64,000 bases of DNA, taken from contig WHVA01000292.1 of assembly GCA_015179125.1 (NCBI GenBank), forward strand, positions 1-64,000, read 5' to 3'. The notes below the pieces were generated by a model, which had not been told where the DNA came from, ran no database searches, and saw nothing but the letters and a program-made list of their open reading frames with translations. Both the position numbers and the translations under genes were made by a program. Shown piece after piece: positions 55,683 to 64,000 of the stretch (positions are counted from its first letter, which is position 1; each line of letters starts with the position of its first letter). Source of the DNA: Gautieria morchelliformis. Its lineage: Eukaryota; Basidiomycota; Agaricomycetes; Gomphales; Gomphaceae.

Positions 55683-57013
55683 ATGCCCGTCGCTCTTCCC
55701 CTGTCTATCGCCGCCGTGCTCCACGGCGCGAACGACCTCCGCATCGAGCAGCGAACAGCCTGGCCACCTCGCGCGGGCGAGGCGCAAGTAGCCGTCCTCA
55801 CAACTGGCCTTTGCGGTTCAGACTGTGAGCGTCCACCACGGCCTTGGACCTCTGTTCTCCGTGCTTATTTCCCCAGTGCATTACTTCAGGCATGGCCGCA
55901 ACGGCGACTTTGCCCTCCGTGAGCCCCTCGTACTAGGACACGAAGCCGCAGGCGTCGTGACTGCTGTTGGGGAGGGCGTTACACACATTACGGTGGGCCA
56001 GCGCGTAGCAATCGAGGCAGGTGTCATGTGTCGCGCCTGTGCGCACTGTCTCGGGGGCCGGTACAATCTGTGTACTCGGCTGCGCTTCGCGAGTAGCGCC
56101 AAGACCTTCCCTCATCTCGATGGGACACTTCAGACCAGAATGAATCATCCCGCACACGTATTGCACCCGTACGTCGCGTGCACACTTGAATGAATATCTT
56201 AGCACTCGCTTATGCTACTTCACCAGCCTTCCTGAGAACTGCAACTCCGACCGTGCAGCCCTCGCTGAGCCCCTTAGCGTCGTCCTTCATGCTATCCGTC
56301 GCGCATCCCTCCAGCCTGGCCAGTCGGTCCTTGTCCTAGGCACCGGTTCCATCGGCATCCTCGCCTGTTCTCTAGCACGGATGTTGGGCGCTTCGCGCAT
56401 TGCAGCCGCTGACATCAATCGCGCCCGTCTTGACTGGGCACTTGCCCACGGCGTCGCAGACGACATATATCATGTTCCCTCCGTGCATTCCCGACCCACG
56501 GATTCCTTGAAAACGAAAGGCAATCCAGCAGATGAAGGTATTCGGCGAAGCAAGGACAACGCTACTGAGGCCTTGAGCAACTGCGGTATGCTCGATGGCT
56601 TTGACATTGTGATGGAGTGCACCGGCGTTGAATCGTCGGCCCAAATGGGGATCTTTGTGCGCAGCTCCCTGCCTATCTGCTAACACAAGTGCTCATGTAT
56701 GTCGCAGTGCGTCCGCACAGGCGGTAAACTTATGCTTGTCGGCATGGGCACGCCTACCATGTCGCTTCCCATTTCTGCAGCGGCGTTGCGCGAGGTTGAC
56801 ATCCTCGGAACGTTCCGTTACGCGAACACCTACCCGTCCGCATTAGCAATGCTTGCTTCAGGCCATCTCCGAGGTGTCGACCACCTCATCACACATCGTT
56901 TCCCCCTCGACCGTGCAGCTGATGCCTTCCAGCTTCTCCAGAATGGCGTCGACGAGAAAGGCAACATCGTTCTCAAAGTTGTCGTCGAGCCCCCACCGAG
57001 CGTGTCGTTATAA
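55683..57013 (+). CDS. Zinc-dependent polyol dehydrogenase (sorbitol/xylitol type)
   Basis: Medium-chain dehydrogenase that should oxidise sorbitol, xylitol or a similar polyol to a ketose with NAD. Exon 1: MPVALPLSIAAVLHGANDLR to GLCGSD, with the first catalytic-zinc Cys. An intron (about 55811-55869) leads to HYFRHGRNGDFAL and LVLGHEAAGVV (zinc His and Glu). Structural-zinc Cys residues are in CRACAHCLGGRYNLC. After an intron at about 56170-56228 come AALAEPLSVVLHAIRRA, then the cofactor motif VLVLGTGSIGILA, with AAADIN as the NAD-type acidic turn. A third intron precedes CVRTGGKLMLVGMGTP and GTFRYANTYP. It ends at TAA 57011-57013. Length near 380 residues fits the family. An unusual insert of about 25 residues (HSRPTDSLKTKGNPADEGIR) lies near 56495-56555. 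It is paired divergently with an SDR, suggesting a small polyol/sugar-acid module. Confidence 0.92.
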
Positions 57014-58070
57014 TTGCGTGATTTAATGTATCGTCGCCATGTTCCCTCGGGTTATCAAAAGTTATTTTCTCCCCGCCCTCCTATCTTGGTTCTATGTTCT
57101 TGACACTGTACGTACTACACACCCCACATCCCCCATATCCGCACACCTCTCTCATCATGGCATTTTCATTCGGTCTTTTTCCCCTTCGAGTTATCGATCT
57201 GCCCAGACCTCCCCCCTTCCTCTCCTTTGCCTTGTCATCCTCATTCACGCCGGCATCTTCTACTGATACTGTTGTATTCTCCTGCTTAAACAAAATGTAA
57301 ATTTCGACCCGTTGTCGTCCAGCTTCTCCGTGCTGCCACGGTCCTGAGTTACTGGTAAAACTTGCTGCTTCTCATCGTATGGATCAGGATGTTGGAATCT
57401 ATCGCAGTTCTAACGCTACAGAACTTTGGGCGAGATCTGGTGGTATTCTAGTAGCGCCTTACAAACGAGGTAAAGCAAGTATATCTTGCCAGGCGAATTC
57501 CCCAGAAGTCAGTCATCAGGTATGATCATGCATGTTGGGCCAAACTTGACACCTCGCGCGCATTCCAAATCGTACGGGAGGCTATACATTTGTCCGACAG
57601 CTTCTTGTCTTGTTCAGGCGAGAAGTCACGCTGGCGCAGGTCACGTTGATGCTCCAGTCGTCTTTGTTATTATTCCACTCGAACTTCTCCTGCGGCTGTG
57701 ACAACTTTTGGGGTCTTTCATAGTGATTGTGCTAAGCTCGATCATGAGAGCTCCCGAGATAGAGCTGAGCACGAGTCTAAGTCTCCGAGTTGCCGCGAGC
57801 ATGTGTCTCATGAAATACTTACAAGGTTTCCTTCGGATGATCTGATGAGATCCCGGTGCAGTGACAGAAACGGGTGTCGATCATGCATGGTCATTTGGCG
57901 ATCGCAAGCGGGCACGCGCAGCACGGCAGGTACTAAGGGAGGACCCTGGTGGTCTCGAACAGTTATACTTAGACAGCATTGCACGCAGATCATATCCATT
58001 CGTCGGTCACGATCTATGATCACAGCAGGCCAGGCTCTTCTGGGACACTCTTCGGCCCGCTCTCAGACTG
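57014..58070. other. Intergenic, convergent; no gene seen
   Basis: Holds the 3' ends of the polyol dehydrogenase (plus) and the S41 peptidase (minus). The plus frame at 57698-58114 overlaps the last S41 exon antisense and has no domain. Confidence 0.45.
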
Positions 58071-60981
58071 TCACGGGAACACACGCGCGACCACCGCGTT
58101 CCAGATCGCTGTAGGATTGTTCACACTGATAGCGGCATGAGCGAGTGAAAGGAAAATCAGCACGTCAACAAACGGTCAGATTCCTATAGATCGCGACAAA
58201 GAAAACGGAAAGACCTACGTGGAGGATGTAACCGCAAAGTTCAGCGTTGATGAGTGATCTTGCCATTCTGGGAGATGCCGCATCAGTGTTAGGTCAGATC
58301 GTTCAAGATGGAGCTGTGGCTTTGGATAATACGCACCCTCCGGCTGGGTGGGGTCAAAGATACCGAATCCCAGTCGCCAGGTGATCCCTTGGATGCTGTT
58401 GGTCAAGCTATAATCATGACATAATGACGTCAGAGGCCCGGGTTCAGAAGCAACTCAAGTATACATACAAGTCTGGTGGTGCGAGAGAATTGTTCTTAAG
58501 ATGAGTAGTCTGTGAAATTCAAGATCATGAGCCCGAGAAATCCGGCTTTCAGGGATATCCTACCTTAACTTCGGTGTCCATCGTTGAGAAGTCAGAGGAT
58601 TGCCCGCCTACAGTCCCGGTGTACTGCTGAGTCGTGCCCTTTTTGCCTCCAACAACGACCGTGGTCACATTATAGTGTTTGCTCAGCGCGATCTGTAGGA
58701 CCTTTCGCTTAGAAAGAATTGGATATAGTGAAACAACACGTACAGTGAAGAGGGCACAGGAACTTGCACAGCTATGTAATATCCGCGTAAGCGACTGGTG
58801 AATAAACAACGCGCGCGCTTACAGGCCATTGTTTACAATAACGATGTTCTCGGTAGCAAACAATGGCTCCGTAGGCGGAGTCATGTCAAACGGCTGACAT
58901 TCCTCCCCCAACCTGGACAAGATTGACTTCAGGGAGAAGCAGCACCGTGATCTCGCACGCACCTCTGACTAAACATATCCTTTCGTCCGTTGATTGTCAA
59001 GTTCACAGATGGCACGAGCCAGTCTGACTCGGCAGGGAAGCCGGTGCCGTTCGCATCGCGCCAATTCAGCGGATTATACATTAGCAAGTCATTTGGATCA
59101 GCGCCCTTATCGATTGCGGAGACAATAAATTGTGCAATTGGCTGATCCCGTGCTTTGGTGTCAAGACCAGCCTGGGGTACGGAATCTGGGTTTGGTCCAA
59201 CAATCTACACGGGATTCAGCGAGAGAGTGAGAGAAATGTAAAAAAAACGTACAATCCGATGCAACCACTGGCGCGGAGGTCAGAGTAAACGCAAGATACA
59301 AGCTTTACAAGTACGTACATGGGCAACACAGATAAAGCCTATCAACAGTGAGTTGGCATAATCGAACTATATCGGCAATAAGGACTGACCACCACCGTTG
59401 TTATTCTAGCACACACACTAGAGGTCAGCAAAGCCATGCAGTCGTCCAGGTACGTATAACACACCAGATCGACAAGAAGCCGTGTTTTTCCATTGCTTTT
59501 GAGCGTTTGCAAGCCCGCCAATAACTCTTGCTCCATATTATCGAACGTGTCGGTCTGGAAGCTGCCTAAAGCCAGCACACCCGTTTTGCCATCTTGAAGC
59601 TCAAAGAATTGTATAGCCCCAGTCCCACTGACGTTTCCTGTTGGGGTCAGCCCTGGGGGTAGAGCGATATCCGCAAGAGGTGCTTCGTCCAAAATCTGAT
59701 TGCGGGGTTGCTTAAGGTCGGCTACCGAAGGGACGGGTTGGATGCGGAAGGGGCCAGATGCTCCCTTCGACGAGCCTGCTGGTGGCAAAAGCTGCGCAGT
59801 AGGCGCGTTAGCATCGACGCCATTTGTCCCGGGTTGTGCCACGCAATTCCCTGCTTGAAGGGAAGGTCCATCGGTAAATGGAACAGATGCAGTACCAAAG
59901 CGTGATCGGTAAGGAACCTGAGGAAGATAAGATCAACAAACGGCAGACAATTAAAAATGCCGACACCGACTGTGATCCTTTCAGGGCGATCGCTTCCAAC
60001 GACTTGTACGGTAAGTGCCACAGAATCAATGAGGGGAAGCGATTGTTGTGCAAAGTCCCCCATGCGGTATGCCCAGCCAGTATTGGCGAGCAAGTAGCTG
60101 GAGAAGAACCTGACATACTGAGATATAAAGAACGTCGTGTAACTGAAAGGATTTGCACTTGCTTGTTTTGTCGAGTGGTATGGGCTTGGAAGCTGCCGGT
60201 CACCGCGGCGTTTGCATCAATGGCAACAAACGGATCCTGGTCGTTGATCTCCAGGACTGTCGCACCAGAAAACTAGTTGAATGGTAAATGTTGTGGCATG
60301 AACATTAGACTCGTTGAGAGAAACAACTCACTCTGCTCAGATTGAGATGAGTTGCACTCTCCCAGAAACTAATCTCATCCGCAAACTCCGCAGAAGCAAC
60401 TGTGAATGCCTCAGGGGCGATGTGTAATTGCTGGTTTCCTTGAGCGTCGTCGAGCAAAACGACGGGGAATGGCAGGAAGGTCAAGAAGAGAGAATCATAA
60501 CATAGATTCATGTAGACCGTGTGACCATCCTGGAGCCGCTTGATCGTATCAGACAGATCGACGTGGAAATCGAAGTCTGACTTGTAACTCTGAGCACGGA
60601 TACGCTCGAGCTCCGCCGCAATGTCAACGTGGACATCATTCGCAAAGGGAGGCGGTGCCTGTATCTGGTAATTGATCGATGTTTGGAAATTGAACGTCAG
60701 GTTGACCACGTTGAGGATATTGTCTTTGACTGTCTGGTTGACCGGGAATGACCTGAATGGAAATATAGAAGCAAAGCAAGCAAGGCATTCGTAACGCAAG
60801 AAAGAAAGGAGGAAGAAGTGTACAATGCTCACTTGAAGCACGCTCTCAGGTCGGCGGGTGCAACCCATTTCTGCCCACCGACGACTGCACAAGGGTCAGG
60901 CTTGGTGGCAGAAACTTGGACAAGGTCTAAAACGTTTTGAAGCGCAACCGCTGCAGTAACGGTCCATAACAGCGAAACCAT
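58071..60981 (-). CDS. Secreted peptidase S41 family protein (fungal tail-specific protease-like)
   Basis: Multi-exon. I choose ATG 60981 because it yields a signal peptide (MVSLLWTVTAAVALQNVLDL); an in-frame ATG at 61023 would put it internal. The mature protein starts DPCAVVGGQKWVAPADLRAC, then FPVNQTVKDNILNVVN, YQIQAPPPFANDVHVD, FDFHVDLSDTIKRLQDGHTV and APEAFTVASAEFADEISFW: the N-terminal and PDZ-like regions of the fungal S41 group. Later exons give ALPPGLTPTGNVSG, GVLALGSFQTDTFDN, and the catalytic block VIVNNGLCASSCALFT with the presumed Ser. VVVGGKKGTTQQYTGTVGGQ, SIQGITWRLGFGIFDP and EWQDH follow. The last short exon, VNNPTAIWNAVVARVFP, ends with TGA at 58071. Probably a secreted serine peptidase; substrates are unknown. 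Confidence 0.85.
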
Positions 60982-62464
60982 TCTTTGCCAGTGCCGTGAA
61001 CACCGGGGGCCTAGAATCCCCATACTGTCGCCCTTTTATGCCTTATGGAAGGCAAGTAAACCAGTCCATAAGCGAGAGCACGTTAGACAGAGCCAAGGCA
61101 TTCCGTAAGTGCGTGTGAGCAACAGAATTGGTACATGCGGTACTGGTATGATAGCAAATATTTATCGGATGATAGCATCACAAGCTTCCAGCCCAGAGGT
61201 TCTACAGAAGGTTTCCATATTAGTAAGTCGTGACTGGACTGTCAAAGTCCAATTAGTTATTCCATGCCCACAAGCAAAATGGATGGACCTGGGTGATAAC
61301 TGGTAAGATTCAGTAGGCGCGACGGTAGCCCATTCAATGGAAACTTTCCTGGTGTAGTTCAACCTCAAGCTTCAAGTTACAAGGAGCCTAGGAAGCTACA
61401 AGGAGCGATGTTCACAGTGTTCAACTTGCTAAATTCCCGGTCTATGCCGTCCCGTGACCTCTACTAGTACGTCACGTGAACGTAAGATGTTTTTTTTTAG
61501 AATATTATGGTTTTCTTGACCATGTCCTTCGTGAAATAGAAAGTATTTGCGATATGTAAACGTCCCCGACGGCTGGCTTCCCTTGTAAAAGAAAGAAAGA
61601 AAGAAGCGTCTTAAACTCCTGATAAGGTCTGGTCTGATCTTAGTACTTACTAAATAAATAGTAGGCATTCCTCAGAACCGGGTTATGCATTCCTTGTAGT
61701 CCGGCTGTTGATGAGACCTCCAAGTCTGTCGCAATATTGCTTCCCGTTCGAAACGCCACCGGCGGTGGCCAGCAAGACGTATGCAAATACCGATAATTCG
61801 CAGTTCCACTCCTGATCGTAAGTCACTGCTGTAACTTAGACGCATTCCAAAGCCATGAATATTTGAATAATAAGACCGTGCAGTCTTCTATTCCAGAACC
61901 TCGTCTACGCGAGATTTGCCATGCTTTCGGAGCTGCACCGGGGGACTTTCCGGTCGTGGGTAGGCATCTCGTTTCTTCATTTGCAGTATCCATCTTTGAT
62001 TGTAACTTGTCGCGTCTTTTCTTCGGATCGTCGCAAGTGATCAGCTGGTTCAAAGCGTTCAGCTGCAACCGCAGAGGTGTGACCTTCGGTGACCACGGTC
62101 TTAACAGGTACATTACCATTGTTTCGCAAGTGCAGCCATCATACATCATGGAGCCATCATTCCCGCGAAATGCCCGCACCACGCAAAGCTGGCTGCTTCA
62201 TACCAGACTGGTTGCATATTAGAGGGTACATGTCACGCACGCTATGTTCTAAATACGCGTTCGAACATATAACTATACACTCCACATTGTACTTCTCGAC
62301 GTCGTGTGCCTCTTCCAATCTGCGGCCCAGGTGAGGTGTCGTGATGAATTACTGGTGCTGGAGACAAACCAATCACTTATGGCGCGTGAATATGATATAT
62401 CTGACGACTCCAGGAATTGGTACAACTGACAGCAAATCCACAGCAGCTAGGAACAAGCTGTCCA
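60982..62464. other. Intergenic; S41 promoter and unassigned DNA
   Basis: No gene I can support. The plus frame 61863-62222 and minus frame 61823-62182 overlap each other and neither has a domain or splice pattern. An AAAG microsatellite (about 5 units) lies near 61587-61606, and a T8 run near 61490. Confidence 0.4.
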
Positions 62465-63301
62465 CTAGTTGTCTTCTCCAGTCACGTTGGCCACTAGGCC
62501 ACGTACCCACTCCTCGAACACGTCCTGATCCAGCGTGCCCTCCTCATCAAAGAAATAATTGTATCCCCGGACGTCATGGCCCTTCCCTCGATGCAGTAAG
62601 GCCTTTCCGCTGTTGGAGGACCGAACGTAGGCAAGAGAAAGTTCGTATTTAGGCGGAGAAGTCGATGTGGATGGCTGTGTTCGTGACTCAATAGTTATTC
62701 GTTCAGTCTCAATCTGATGATCATAATCTGTCAATGCACTCTCCATGTTGAGAAGAAAGCACATACTCGTTTCGCAAACGTTTTTCTTTTCCCAGCATAT
62801 ACAATATCTCCCTCTACAAAGTAAGCGTAAAGTGTCTGCACAGACGTCAAAATGATATACCTGCCTTCTATTAAATGCTATGGTTTAAACAAGTAACGTT
62901 GGACTCACAAGATCATTCCAGCCCACACTATGGGTTTCGATCTTTCAAACTCGACTTTCCAACCATAAAGCGCTGTACCAGTGGCCACGAACACGCCTGC
63001 CCATCCAAGCGCTAGGCGGACATCGGTATGCTGGTGAATTGTTTTAAACTGGTCAGGGCGACCTAGAAACTGAGATATAACACATATGCCATATATCAGA
63101 CAGGAAGCTTGGGAGATATAAGCTTGTTCTCACGCGTTTGAGAGCATCGTCTAAGGTGTGCTTAAGCTCTGTGAGGTTCGCATTGTTAGCTTTGATGACA
63201 TCGCGTGGCTCTGAGTCCGCTCCAACGATTTTGGGGGCCGCGGAGGTAGAGGATTCGCTAACATCTGCAGCGCCGTTTGCAGCAACTTTACGGCGTGCCA
63301 T
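62465..63301 (-). CDS. SPC2: Signal peptidase complex subunit 2 (SPC25-like)
   Basis: ER-membrane accessory subunit of signal peptidase. From ATG 63301: MARRKVAANGAADVS, then NNANLTELKHTLDDALKR. An intron (about 63064-63133) leads to GRPDQFKTIHQHTDVRLALG, the first span WAGVFVATGTALYGW and KVEFERSKPIVWAGMI. Further exons supply a second span and IETERITIESRTQP, KYELSLAYVRSSNSGK, YNYFFDEEGTLDQDVFEEWV, ending VTGEDN with the stop at 62465. Two closely spaced spans with a long cytosolic C-terminus, and the LTLxxxLDDALK and PKYEL blocks, are typical of the family. At least four exons. It fits functionally with the secreted proteins nearby but shares no promoter with them. Confidence 0.88.
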
Positions 63302-63750
63302 GTTGGCAAGGAAAAGGAGGTGGTCAAGTGCACGTAGTTTCTGGCTCCGACGAGTCTGGTTGTGAAGGTTTACAGCGCCGGGTTCGAAAGTCGCCGCCTA
63401 GACGTCACGATGGTTCAGCAAAATATTACTTAGATTCCTGTAGACCTACCAGTACTGTTCATAGCTTGGGGTCAACGTGCTCAATGAACTGATGGCGATC
63501 TGTGGGCATCTACGCGATTTCTTTATCCGCACTACTTGCTGAGAAACGCTGCAAATCTATTGAGTCCGTACAGTCTAAAGTACCAAGGTATAAGTTATAT
63601 AGACAATAACTCCAGCTACCCCTCCCTTGTCTGATACACCTCAAAGTAGGTATTCATCCGCTGTCATCAACTCGTGATGATCTTCTGTCACTTGAGAAAT
63701 TTTCATCGCCGGGAGCCAGGTCAGAGTAAAATAAAATAAAGTAGGGCATA
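63302..63750. other. Divergent intergenic region
   Basis: 449 bp between the SPC2 start (minus) and the next gene start (plus). No specific site recognised. Confidence 0.45.
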
Positions 63751-64000
63751 ATGGGTCGTCCACAACGTCTGCAACGAATCCAACCCCTTAGCCAGCGCCA
63801 TCTCGCCACCATTACCATACCCAAAGCCGTAGCCGTCCCCTTCCCTCGGGCGTTTTCCGAGTATTCAGCCTGTTCCCATTTACACCTGCGCTTTGCCTCT
63901 GCCTGTATGAATCACCTGGTGCAGGCGAAGGTAGTGGGTAGCATGGACCTCGCCTGTTGGGATATGTAAGGTCTGGCTTGAGGTCCTGGGGCTGGGCACT
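63751..64000 (+). CDS. Unidentified gene, 5' end only
   Basis: From ATG 63751 the N-terminus MGRPQRLQRIQPLSQRHLAT is rich in Arg, Gln and hydroxylated residues with no acidic residue, like a mitochondrial presequence. A possible intron runs from about 63861 to 63926 (GTATTC...GTGCAG) and a second may start at 63967 (GTAAGG). The rest is outside the window, so the function is unknown. Confidence 0.4.

Noticed and set aside
61863-62222. 119-codon plus-strand frame as a gene
   Set aside because: It overlaps an equally long minus-strand frame, neither has a domain, and no intron or conserved block is visible.

Overview
The window is from a filamentous fungus, most likely a basidiomycete of class Agaricomycetes. 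Genes are cut by many introns of about 45-70 bp with GT-AG (once GC-AG) borders. Intergenic DNA is rich in Ty3/gypsy, Ty1/copia and other transposon debris. Several protein families (MYND small proteins, CBM18-GH16 Crh enzymes, the fungal S41-like peptidase) are typical of the group. A more exact assignment, for instance near Rhizoctonia/Ceratobasidium, is only a guess. Most genes were assembled by reading exons across splice sites; exon borders quoted are my own readings.

Layout. 1-3.66 kb: a tandem duplication of a secreted lipase-like alpha/beta hydrolase; the left copy is cut by the window edge. 3.66-17.95 kb: a transposon island. It holds a transposase relic, a large nested inverted-repeat element (about 7.36-11.89 kb) packed with TGA(G/C)TCA heptamers, a 1.24-kb probable solo LTR inserted in one arm with a 5-bp target duplication, broken gypsy gag, integrase and RT pieces in both orientations, and a tRNA-like SINE head. 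17.95-28 kb: housekeeping genes RPC19 (RNA polymerase I/III subunit, hidden in very short exons), MSH6 (mismatch repair), then on the other strand methionyl-tRNA formyltransferase and 5-formyltetrahydrofolate cyclo-ligase, two folate one-carbon genes side by side with a transposase fragment between them. 28.8-33.3 kb: a structurally complete, very young Ty1/copia element with perfect 5-bp target duplication, near-identical LTRs and an iMet-type primer site, but three in-frame stops. 33.4-46.9 kb: PIG-P (GPI-anchor synthesis), a two-RRM RNA-binding protein, a 7.6-kb gene for a very large protein (possibly UNC80-like), a Crh-type chitin-glucan transglycosylase and a small MYND zinc-finger protein. 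47-54.4 kb: gene-poor, with one striking short hairpin. 54.4-57 kb: a divergent pair, a short-chain dehydrogenase and a zinc-dependent polyol dehydrogenase, sharing a 329-bp promoter region. 58-64 kb: a secreted S41-type peptidase, signal peptidase complex subunit 2, and the start of an unidentified gene.

Themes. The secretory/cell-wall genes (PIG-P, SPC2, Crh enzyme, secreted lipases, S41 peptidase) lie in the same window but on scattered strands, so I infer no operon-like unit. The two likely co-functional pairs are the folate genes and the polyol/SDR divergent pair. The least ordinary object is the TGACTCA-array foldback element, which would place more than 25 consensus AP-1/Gcn4-type bZIP sites in about 4 kb.
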